The translations under genes and the position numbers were made by a program. This document shows, one piece after another, positions 8,040 through 16,700 of a stretch of 64,000 nt of DNA. The stretch's first letter is position 1. Each line of letters opens with the position of its first letter. The notes under the pieces were generated by a model that saw only the letters and a list, made by a program, of their open reading frames with translations, was not told the DNA's origin and did no database searches. This stretch comes from JASSUD01 sp031963045 (lineage in GTDB: Bacteria; Pseudomonadota; Gammaproteobacteria; Burkholderiales; Burkholderiaceae). The stretch is from assembly GCA_031963045.1 (NCBI GenBank), contig JASSUK010000032.1, positions 62,001 to 126,000 on the forward strand. The letters are read 5' to 3'.

Positions 8040-9152
8040 TTAATTCGAATGCATCTTTATTTCGTTACTATCTCCAATACTTCTTTTTTTCAATGGGTCA
8101 TACCAAAGTTCTGTGATATGCCTGCCTTTTTTTAACTGCATATCGTTGTGTATATGAATCACTACATCAACTACTTGGTAGAGCAATTGCCGAATCACTG
8201 CATACGACAAAGCGCGCCCTTGTCGATTTTGCAAAATCATTAAAGCCAGTCTCTCAAAAGTCAGCTCAACAGAACCCGCATGGCAACTCGTAATGCTTCC
8301 ACCATGTCCAGACGCAGCAACCTGCATAAAATCGAAAGCCTCCCCTCCTCGTAACTCTGCTAACAAAATACGCGTGGGTTTCATTCGCAAACAGCTTTTT
8401 AAAAGTGCGGCTGGAGTAAGGAAAGCGTTTTCTTCTTCTTTAGCTTCACTCGGGTAAAACAAATGCACATGGTTGTGATGATTAGGCAGACGCAGTTCTG
8501 GCACATCTTCAATCGTAATTAAACGTTCATCTTGTGGAATTTCTTCGATCAGCGCTTTCATGAATGTGGTTTTGCCTGACCCCGTTTCTCCTGAAACTAC
8601 AATGACTTTTTGAAGCGTGACGGCCATTTTCAGGAAATGGGCATATTTATATTCAGCTTTGAGCGCCATCAGCCTATGCTCTTGCTCACTGAGTTCTTGA
8701 ACAACAGGGCGTATACCGTTGAAAAAGCCTTGTTTGTCATAGTCCGCAAGGGTGTGTTGCGCCAAAGAAGGTTTACGGATCGTCATAGAAACCGTGCGGG
8801 CTTCACAAGCAGGAGGCAATACGATTTGTATACGCTCCCCCTCTGGCAAAGTGGCAGATAACAAAGGATTGCTCTCTGAGAGGTCATGTCCTGAAAACTG
8901 GGCAGTTGCAATAGCAAGCGCTTTGAGGTGCTCGAAAGTCAAAGAAGGCACTATGTAATGCGTCCACTTTCCTGCTTGTTCACAAAACACCTCTCCAGGC
9001 CGGTTCACGCATATTTCCGTAATACTTGGCACACGCATCCACTGCACAAGAGGCTCTAGATGAAACAACAGTGAGCTTGCGTGGTGCAGTGCACTAACAG
9101 GCAAGGCGCCGGTTTGCGTCTCCTGGGCTTGCGCTTTATTCGACCGATACAT
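8040..9152 (-). CDS. virB11: T4SS hexameric ATPase VirB11
   Basis: A 370-aa secretion ATPase of the VirB11/PilT class. The N-terminal domain (residues ~25-150) is followed by Walker A SGETGSGKTT near residue 190, the Asp box TIEDVPELRLP, Walker B RILLAELRGGEAF and the His-box segment ASGHGGSITSCHAGS. It forms a cytoplasmic hexamer working with VirB4. Its start overlaps the end of virB10 by 17 bp, which argues for coupled translation. Full length and intact motifs. Confidence 0.95.
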   Translation of the reverse strand: MYRSNKAQAQETQTGALPVSALHHASSLLFHLEPLVQWMRVPSITEICVNRPGEVFCEQAGKWTHYIVPSLTFEHLKALAIATAQFSGHDLSESNPLLSATLPEGERIQIVLPPACEARTVSMTIRKPSLAQHTLADYDKQGFFNGIRPVVQELSEQEHRLMALKAEYKYAHFLKMAVTLQKVIVVSGETGSGKTTFMKALIEEIPQDERLITIEDVPELRLPNHHNHVHLFYPSEAKEEENAFLTPAALLKSCLRMKPTRILLAELRGGEAFDFMQVAASGHGGSITSCHAGSVELTFERLALMILQNRQGRALSYAVIRQLLYQVVDVVIHIHNDMQLKKGRHITELWYDPLKKRSIGDSNEIKMHSN

Positions 9153-10461
9153 CGTAGACCTCTGAAAAATCTAGATCTCTGGCAAGGTAGACCCCAACAC
9201 TTCCCCCTTGATTTTTATAGAGCGTAGATGGAATGTTAATCGTGCGTTTCAGCGCTTCGGTTGCCATATCTTGGCTCGTTTGATGGGTGCTGCCAAAGTG
9301 GATAGTGGTGCCGTTTTTCTCCGTATCGTGCATGGGCCGTGCCACATTCCCTATATCATCTATGAGGCTTATTGCCATTGCGCCGCCAAAGCGCTCCCAG
9401 AAATGCGTATCCACATGACCGGATAACCCTGTTGCACCTAGTGCATCGGTTGCAGGAGAATCGAGGTCGATCACTGTGCCATTTGGCGTTTTAAGGCGAC
9501 TCCACAGCACAAAAACCCGTTTAATACCCTGATCCATGCCTGCCTGATATTCCCCAAACACTGTAGAACCTCGCTCGATTAGAACCACTTTGCCGTTGTC
9601 GCTATATATATGTTGCGTAACCCCGCAACGCGTCATACCGGCGACCGAAGTATCTAGTTTGGTTTGCAACACACAGTTGATAAAAGTACCTTTAGGGACT
9701 ATGAAATTCCGGTTTCCTAGATGGCGCGCACGTTGCATAGGAGTATTTGTGGATTGAAGTAGCTCTCCTAGACCATGCGTCTTCATGCCTTGGGCAGTGT
9801 GGTTAGTTGGCGCGCTTTCCTCCGTTTGAGGTACTTCCATTGCATTCATGGCACCCATGGCTGAAGGTATATCTGGCCTACCAGTCAATCTACCCAGTGA
9901 AATACCGTCCATCACACTTACAGCAGAGCTGCCTGGTGCTACCTCTTTGCTCACCATTAATGCAGAGCTGGATTTATCTAGCGAAGACGATTTTTTCTCA
10001 CTTTGTTTTTGCATCCAGGCTGGCATAACCATAGGCTGTATAGGCATGCGCATTGGATAAGGAAAAGTAAATTTCATGTCCGGCAAAGGTCTATCAGGCA
10101 TACCCGAAGCTGTGCGCGTGATAAACGTCTCCGCAGAAGATAAAGAGGTGGGAGTGGGGGGTGATGCAGCTAGAGCGGCAGGCTGACGATCAAAAGAACG
10201 ATTGGGTATAGAGCTTTCCATCATGGGTGGTTCACGTTTTTGTGCAGCATGAGAAGCCACAGGCACATGCTTTTTATAGGTGTAATGCACAAGAGCTAAT
10301 GCCAGCAAAAGAAGCCCAAAGACAAATGCAGAAATCCAAGTGCGAGGAAGCGTGGCATTTAGCGTTTTAACTTGTGGAGCACCTCGCTCTCCTTCAAGGG
10401 TATGCAAAGTATTAGGGAGATCAGACTGATTCGCATCTGTATGCGGCTTACCATGCTTCAT
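9136..10461 (-). CDS. virB10: T4SS core-complex protein VirB10
   Basis: A 441-aa protein with a short cytoplasmic N terminus, one transmembrane helix (WISAFVFGLLLLALALVHYT, residues ~42-61), a proline/serine-rich periplasmic linker to ~residue 235, and a C-terminal TrbI/VirB10 beta-barrel domain. The domain begins near NRNFIVPKGTFINCVLQTKL and contains DRGSTVFGEY-like and LDSPATDALGATGLSG segments. VirB10 spans both membranes and senses ATP use by the cytoplasmic ATPases. It overlaps virB9 by 4 bp and virB11 by 17 bp. Confidence 0.95.
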   Translation of the reverse strand: MKHGKPHTDANQSDLPNTLHTLEGERGAPQVKTLNATLPRTWISAFVFGLLLLALALVHYTYKKHVPVASHAAQKREPPMMESSIPNRSFDRQPAALAASPPTPTSLSSAETFITRTASGMPDRPLPDMKFTFPYPMRMPIQPMVMPAWMQKQSEKKSSSLDKSSSALMVSKEVAPGSSAVSVMDGISLGRLTGRPDIPSAMGAMNAMEVPQTEESAPTNHTAQGMKTHGLGELLQSTNTPMQRARHLGNRNFIVPKGTFINCVLQTKLDTSVAGMTRCGVTQHIYSDNGKVVLIERGSTVFGEYQAGMDQGIKRVFVLWSRLKTPNGTVIDLDSPATDALGATGLSGHVDTHFWERFGGAMAISLIDDIGNVARPMHDTEKNGTTIHFGSTHQTSQDMATEALKRTINIPSTLYKNQGGSVGVYLARDLDFSEVYDVSVE

Positions 10462-11471
10462 AGTGCTCCTCCCTCTTCTGTGCGCAACACACGCTTTAAG
10501 CCAAGGATGCTGCTGCCATTGCGTGGCGCAATCCCGCCCGCATTGAAATGGTCGTTGTAAATACTGACCACCGATTTGCCCGAGCGCAGCACCATTTTTG
10601 GCGCCACTTGATGCACTACCAGTAAATCTTCTACTTCCCCTGAAGTACTAGCTTCCACATGCGTATTCACTACACGCTCAGAGCCATCTGCAGCGCAGAC
10701 AAATACGGCAGGAAAATCTTGATTATTTGGAAATTGAAAATAGGTAAAACGTCCATCGTCATACGCCATAGATGGCACAATGTTCTGTGAATTTTTACCT
10801 ACTTGCATCGAATACTGTCGATTCACAACAGCGGGTTTTTGCGATAAACGCGTGTGTACAAGCTGCTGGCGGCGAATGGCTTTTTCTTTAACTATTTGCT
10901 CTTTAGGGTAATGAAACAAAATACGATAGGCGGGCCGCGCATGGATAATACGGCTAGATGGCCGAGTACTTTTTTGAAGATTTTTTCCGATATTTTTTGA
11001 GGTGCGATGGGCCGTTTCTTTACTGTCATTACCAGCCATCAAGTACAGATCAAACGCATAGAAATGCTTAGTGGTAGTCACTAATAAATTCGTATTCCAC
11101 TTCCCTGCCTCTGGCAAAAGTATTTTTTCATCACTGACTTTCACCGATTTTGGCTTTAAATACAGTGCATTTCTTTTATCTAAAATCTCCCAACCTTGGG
11201 AAAAGCCGCAGGCTATATCTAAGATTTTTTCATCAGATGAAAAAACAACTTGCGTACCCAGCCCAGGGTAGGCCTGGATAACGACTACATCGTCTTCGTT
11301 ATAGTCTACGTATTGGATTCGCGCGTCGTACTTTGAGCCTTGGGGCAAATGGGTTGCTAGCGTTGTTTTTGCGAAGAAGGCGAGCGCCATACCAACTGCT
11401 ACCACTAGCTTGAGCCTTCTCTTTGAAGCCATACCAGCCATCGCACACGTGCACATTGGCGCATTTTTCAT
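10458..11471 (-). CDS. virB9: T4SS outer-membrane core protein VirB9
   Basis: A 337-aa exported protein. A signal peptide (VVAVGMALAFFAKTTLA) precedes the VirB9/CagX N-terminal domain (YDARIQYVDYNEDDVVVIQA, then GLGTQVVFSSDEKI). A C-terminal domain contains DDGRFTYFQFPNNQDFPAVF, the region that contacts VirB7/VirB10 in characterised systems. ATG start overlaps the virB8 stop by 4 bp. The linker (~residues 150-225) is basic and longer than in many homologues. Confidence 0.94.
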   Translation of the reverse strand: MKNAPMCTCAMAGMASKRRLKLVVAVGMALAFFAKTTLATHLPQGSKYDARIQYVDYNEDDVVVIQAYPGLGTQVVFSSDEKILDIACGFSQGWEILDKRNALYLKPKSVKVSDEKILLPEAGKWNTNLLVTTTKHFYAFDLYLMAGNDSKETAHRTSKNIGKNLQKSTRPSSRIIHARPAYRILFHYPKEQIVKEKAIRRQQLVHTRLSQKPAVVNRQYSMQVGKNSQNIVPSMAYDDGRFTYFQFPNNQDFPAVFVCAADGSERVVNTHVEASTSGEVEDLLVVHQVAPKMVLRSGKSVVSIYNDHFNAGGIAPRNGSSILGLKRVLRTEEGGAL

Positions 11472-12196
11472 AGGGTTTCTCCTTTGACAAACTCAGGATC
11501 AACGCGATAACTCAGCACCTGAAAACCCAACGGATTGATTAAGCGTGCGCGCTCTTTCATGGCAGAAGGATTTTGGTAGCGGTAAGCAATAGTGGCTATC
11601 CAGTGTGTAACAGTACTAGGGCCTGTGCGATCTGTAGATTGGCTGGTCTTCATAAAACGCACCGTCCCGCGACCTTCAGAGGCAGGCACTACACTTAAAA
11701 TATCCACTCCTATGTGCAGGCTATTACCCCACTTTTTATCTATCGCTTCTTTACCCTCAAAGCGCTCTGCATACTGCGCACCAACCTGTTTAGAAGATAA
11801 AAGCCCTACTGTGTCGTAATCACTTTGCAGGGTGTGCCAATCGTAAGCTTCACGAGCACGCACATATTTTGCTAGCCAATATGTATTAATCGCTTCTTCG
11901 TATTTCACATTCTTAGTGTTTAGCGTGGTTACAATATCTGGCACGCCTGTTACGCTATCGACGCGTATTAGATAAGGCAGCGTAGTTTTTAAAGGCATCA
12001 TAAAAATAATGGCCAATGACGCACTAAGCGCTACCGCACAAGCACCTCCCGCAACTTGCCACGCGCGTCGCGCAGCACGTTCGATATGTTCAATACGCGA
12101 AGATTCCCAGTCGATAGCCGAATCAAAATACGTTTTGGCTAAATCCGTATGGGGTTTTGTAAGAGGGACCTCTTCGGAAGTCGAGAAAAGCGCCAT
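11468..12196 (-). CDS. virB8: T4SS inner-membrane assembly factor VirB8
   Basis: A 242-aa protein with a cytoplasmic N terminus, one transmembrane helix (residues ~45-68) and a periplasmic NTF2-like VirB8 domain (LPYLIRVDSVTGVPDIVTTL, later YDTVGLLSS and THWIATIAYRYQNPS). VirB8 nucleates assembly of the secretion channel. It is the first gene of the operon as read here; no virB7 or virB1 precedes it. Its promoter must lie in the 344-bp divergent region shared with grxD. Confidence 0.93.
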   Translation of the reverse strand: MALFSTSEEVPLTKPHTDLAKTYFDSAIDWESSRIEHIERAARRAWQVAGGACAVALSASLAIIFMMPLKTTLPYLIRVDSVTGVPDIVTTLNTKNVKYEEAINTYWLAKYVRAREAYDWHTLQSDYDTVGLLSSKQVGAQYAERFEGKEAIDKKWGNSLHIGVDILSVVPASEGRGTVRFMKTSQSTDRTGPSTVTHWIATIAYRYQNPSAMKERARLINPLGFQVLSYRVDPEFVKGETL

Positions 12197-12540
12197 GCTG
12201 CGTCCATTTTTTGCAAATATCAGGAGATGCCCAGTCAGAAATACTTCTATTTCCGTCTTTTGAAAAACACGCTCAGAGGCATCCAGCTAAAAATTTTAGA
12301 GAGCCCTTTCAGAGCATCATTCAGAAGAAAAGCAGCTTATCGCTCAGATTCTTTTAAAACTATTTATCGTTTGGCTAGGGCATGTCCTCAATCGCCCTTT
12401 AGTTTTTTAAAAAATCCCATATAGAAATAGGCTGCAATCTTGTATGATCTTTAGCTTGGGTAAAACGGTAATGGAGCATCCCCTCTTTGGGTGCTGTACG
12501 AGACCGAGCAAATAAATTTGATTTGGATGGACGAAAAGCA
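12197..12540. other. Divergent intergenic region virB8 / grxD with a solo element end
   Basis: This 344-bp stretch separates the leftward virB operon from rightward grxD and should hold both promoters. At 12376-12397 it contains TAGGGCATGTCCTCAATCGC, one terminal repeat of the 142-bp element without its partner. An A/T-rich block follows. I could not assign a convincing -35/-10 pair or any further gene. Confidence 0.55.
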
Positions 12541-12870
12541 ATGCAAAACACACTTGAAAACCAGGTACATGAACGCATTCAACAACTTCTTGACGCGCAT
12601 ACCGTCGTCTTATTTATGAAAGGCAATGCGCAATTTCCAATGTGCGGCTTTTCAGGTCGGGCCATACAACTTCTAAAGGCGTGTGGAGTCCATGGGTTTC
12701 ATACGGTCGATGTTTTGAGCGATAACGAGATTCGACAAGGCATTAAAACGTATAAAAATTGGCCAACGATTCCGCAACTCTATGTGCGAGGCGAATTTAT
12801 AGGTGGCTCAGACATCATGAATGAGATGTATGAGTCTGGTGAGCTGCAAGCTTTATTTGCTGCAGCTTAA
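12541..12870 (+). CDS. grxD: Monothiol glutaredoxin GrxD
   Basis: A 109-aa protein with the hallmark monothiol site FPMCGFSGRA near residue 35 and the conserved TYKNWPTIPQLYVRGEFIGG and SDIMNEMYESGEL. GrxD-type glutaredoxins bind and deliver [2Fe-2S] clusters using glutathione. The frame is open to 12487, but the family N terminus fits the ATG at 12541. It is followed closely by ubiX, a pairing I recall from Burkholderia, where prmC would stand upstream; here prmC lies 40 kb away and the virB operon occupies that side. Confidence 0.95.
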   Translation: MQNTLENQVHERIQQLLDAHTVVLFMKGNAQFPMCGFSGRAIQLLKACGVHGFHTVDVLSDNEIRQGIKTYKNWPTIPQLYVRGEFIGGSDIMNEMYESGELQALFAAA

Positions 12871-12890
12871 AGCCGTCACCGCTCTTAGAT

Positions 12891-13523
12891 ATGAGTGCGA
12901 CTGCCACACACCTTTCTCCCTCTTCGATTTCCAAACGTGCGCCCACACGTTTGGTTGTAGCCATCACAGGTGCTACAGGGGTACGCTATGGGGTGCGTTT
13001 GCTTGAAATATTGCGCACTATCGATTCCGTCGAGAGCCATCTGCTGGTCTCCGCCGCAGGCTGGCTAACGTTACGGCATGAGCTAGGCCTTGATAAGCCT
13101 GCTGTACGTCAACTTGCAGATGTGGTGCATTCCGTTCGAGATGTGGGCGCTACGCTGGCTAGCGGTTCTTTTATAACGCACGGCATGGTCATTACACCTT
13201 GCTCTATGAAAACCCTTTCCTCTATAGCGCAAGGTTTTTCTGACAATCTCATCACGCGGGCAGCAGAAGTCACACTCAAAGAGCGCCGCCGCCTTATTTT
13301 GCTCGTGCGCGAAACGCCTCTGAATCTAGTGCATCTGCGCAATATGACTACCATCACAGAAATGGGCGGCATTATTTTCCCCCCTCTCCCTGCTTTTTAT
13401 AATCACCCGACCTCTATCGACGATATCGTTGACCATACAGTGGAGCGTGTGCTGGATTTATTTGGCCTTCATAGCGCAGAACATCCCACGCTCAGATGGG
13501 CGGGACTCTCACCTAATAGTTAA
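12891..13523 (+). CDS. ubiX: Flavin prenyltransferase UbiX
   Basis: A 210-aa flavoprotein with the N-terminal RLVVAITGATGVRYGVRLLE nucleotide-binding segment, the VITPCSMKTLSSIAQGFSDN loop and the conserved ERRRLILLVRETPLN. UbiX prenylates FMN to make the cofactor of the UbiD decarboxylase in ubiquinone synthesis. Length is normal apart from a short extra N terminus of about 18 residues. It begins 20 bp after grxD and is probably cotranscribed. A REP element follows 18 bp after the stop. Confidence 0.95.
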   Translation: MSATATHLSPSSISKRAPTRLVVAITGATGVRYGVRLLEILRTIDSVESHLLVSAAGWLTLRHELGLDKPAVRQLADVVHSVRDVGATLASGSFITHGMVITPCSMKTLSSIAQGFSDNLITRAAEVTLKERRRLILLVRETPLNLVHLRNMTTITEMGGIIFPPLPAFYNHPTSIDDIVDHTVERVLDLFGLHSAEHPTLRWAGLSPNS

Positions 13524-13541
13524 TCCACAACCCAAAGAACG

Positions 13542-13580
13542 GTAGGTTGGTGGTGACAAAGGAACCCCAACATGCATACC
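13542..13580 (+). repeat. REP element (GTAG family) upstream of the NACHT gene
   Basis: Reads GTAGGTTGGTGGTGACAAAG, then GAACCCCAACATGCATACC. It lies between ubiX and the NACHT-WD40 gene. Together with the opposite-facing copy at 18885-18915 it brackets that gene. Confidence 0.8.
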
Positions 13581-13722
13581 AATGTCCTTCCAATCCATGG
13601 GCGGCCGCTGTGCGCGGTATGAGAAATACATCACGTTAAGCCGTCCGACTCATGATAGGGGTGGTATATGCCGTTCACTGCTGAAGGATTGGCGTTGTAG
13701 AAGATAAAAGGATCATTCAATC

Positions 13723-16700
13723 ATGTTGAGTCAAGCTGCTTCTCAAGCACTACTAGTCAAGCAAGCACAGGGACTCGCGCAAAGCTATCTAGGTCAGGCG
13801 CAGCTGCATGAAGAATTACAGCATACCGAGTGGGCTTTAGCCTTGTATGGCCAAGCGAAGGTGACCTTCAAATATATTGCGGATGCGCAGCAGGTATTTC
13901 CCTTGGCAGAAGCAAAAAGCGTGTTAAACCAGGCTCGCACCGGTCAAACAACCGAAGCGGAAGCTTTGCGACAGCAGATTGCCGAAGTGTATGTTGAGCG
14001 CGCCAAGCTCTTGCAGAAGTTGGGCAAAATTGACAAAGCGCAGGCGAGTATTAAAAAAGCAAAAGCTTGGGGGTATCAGGATATAACAGCCCTATCTGAC
14101 AGTGGGCAAGCTGAGGCAGAAGAGAAAACTACAGAAACTGAACAAGGACGCAAAGCGGCCATTGTTTCCTTTGAATCCCCACCTGTTCTGATTCAGATGG
14201 CTCTACTTACCCAAAGCCCACCGGTACTTTCCTTTACTGAGAAAAGCGCGCTATTAGACCGTCTGTTTGAAAAGGCGATTTCGATGCTTGCCTCGCTGAG
14301 GATACCGAATAAACCCAGTTTGTTTCTGGTATACGCGCACAACAATCCAACTTATGGACAGGCTGAAGCAGATACAGCAAGATATTTTATTGAAAAGCTC
14401 TCTCAAATTTGCGTCAACCTCTATTCAGATCAAACACCGCTGGGACAACCTTATTCAGAATCTTTGCGAAAACAAAAGCATGACGGCAGGATAGAAGATA
14501 TCGTAACTAGCCAGCTTTGCTTGCTGCCCACTCAGTTAATCGAGGACGTAGCCCCCGTTGATAAAGTGGTTGTGTGTTGCTCTGAGGTATTAGGCAATTA
14601 TTTGAAGTGGCCAGACTATCAAAAATTTTACCAGGCACTGCGAGTTGCCTACGCCACAGATCAAGCAAGCTATAGCACCAACAGCGTACAAGCGCGCGCG
14701 TCAGCTATTCGTAAAGTAGTCGAAACGTTTTCTCAACAGCAAGCCAACTTTCACCATGTACTGACAGAAATGGCTTTTCTGCAAATTAGAGAAGAGCATC
14801 TGAAAGATCAGCATGGCGTTATCTCGGTTCCCTTAACGCCCCAAAGCCATGCATCTTGTCTAGAAAAATTTATTCAAAATACCGCTGTTCGGATAGGCGA
14901 TATTCCTCGAATTGAGGTGCAAGCCCAAACAGGGCAACAGGTTTATCCCAATCAAAGTCGGCATAAGGTGCTGTTTAAATTGATTGAGCGATTGTTAGTA
15001 GGCAATGATGAGGCGAAAACGCTTTTGGATAAGTTTTGGCTGGGGTACGATAATCTTGTCGCACGTTTAAAGAAGGCTACTTCAACCTTAGGCGCTTTGG
15101 AGTTTGACAAACTCGTAGAAGACATCATCAAAGACTTTCGTGCCGCATTGCTTCGTCAGCTGGCACTCATCGTGGAAGAGAGCCAAGCAATGCAGAGGCA
15201 GGCGCTGCAAGCCGCCGAGGAACCACTGGCGATACTGGGCGATAGCATCAAACAATTTAAGCGAGCCTATCAAGAAAGTTTAAAAAGGACAGGGGAAAGT
15301 CATGTCTTATCTATGTATGTGCCTCTGCAAGGGATCAAGAGAGGCCAGCAAGGCGAACAGATAGTAGATCTTGACGCAGAGTTAGAACGATTTTTTGCGT
15401 CAGAAGCAAGCGTATTTTTATTACTAGGGGTGGCAGGCTCCGGAAAGTCGACCTTTAATCGACATTTGGCACTTAAAAAACTCACAGATTATCAACATCT
15501 CTCTCAAGCCCCCAATGGTCGACCACTGGTCTTCTTTATTGAACTCAGAAATATTGAAAATCCCAACAAGCAAGTCATCCAACAATTCTTACAAAGCAAA
15601 GGTTTTGCCCCAGAACAAATTGAGGCGTTACGTACGCATTCGCATCAGCGCTGCATTTTTATTTTTGATGGCTATGATGAAATTAAAGAGCGCAATCGTA
15701 ATTTTTATGAACTCAATGAATTATGGCAATGGGAAAAAGCGAAGTTTGTGATCACGAGCCGTCCTGAATACTTGGACACGAATTATCAAATGTACTTCTG
15801 CCCTAAGGCATTGCCTCAAGCCTTGTGGGAAATATCCATGGCGCCGTTTTCCTCAGCACAACGCACCCGCTATATTCAGCACTATGTTGAAAAAAACCAT
15901 TCGCGCTGGAACATAGCGCAATACGAGCAAGCATTAAATCAATTAACACAGCTTAGCAAGGAGTTGGAACGGCCGGTGGTATTGCGCATGCTTTTTCAGA
16001 TCTTGCCTGAATTAGAGCTAACCCATCAAGACACTAAGCGCTTAACGCTAAGTGCAGTTTACGAACAATACTTTCAACATTGGTGGAAGAATTGGCAGGC
16101 CCGTTTAAGTGCAATCCCTTTAACACCTGATGAAGAAGAGGCTAAGCGAGCGCTCGTCGAGTGCAAAGGGGGGTTTATCTCACAAGGTTTTACCTTTATG
16201 CAAAGCTGTGCGCTAGCACTGACCAAGGTGGGGCTAACAACTGCTCAGGATAGTGACAGGTTTGAAAAGCGCTACCCTGAGGTTTACAAAGCTTTTTTTG
16301 AGGAAGGAGCTAAAACTCGATTGCTGCGCTTTAACGCGCCTCTGCAAATCAAGCAAAGGCAATATTACGCGTTTTCGCATAAATCGATGCAGGAGTATTT
16401 GGTAGTACGAGCCATTTGCCCCCCTGAATTTGAGGAGACGGAACCTCATCTAGAAGATGAGCTCAATCAGTTATCGATAGTCAACGAGCCAGTGATCTTA
16501 GATTTTCTGGTTGAGCAGGTTAAAGCACAACCGCTATTTAAGGCATATCTTCATGCTTGGATAGAGAGGTCTAAGGTTGCTGAACTGTCTGTAACAGTGG
16601 GAGCGGCTAATGCGATCACGGTGTTAATAAAAGCAGGGGTGCAGTTTAATAGTGCAGATTTACAGGATATTCGTATTCCTGGCGCAGATTTGAGCTATGG

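Noticed and set aside
1992..12196. Integrative conjugative element or plasmid integration around the virB operon
   Set aside because: No integrase, relaxase, tRNA target or direct-repeat att sites were found on either side within the window.
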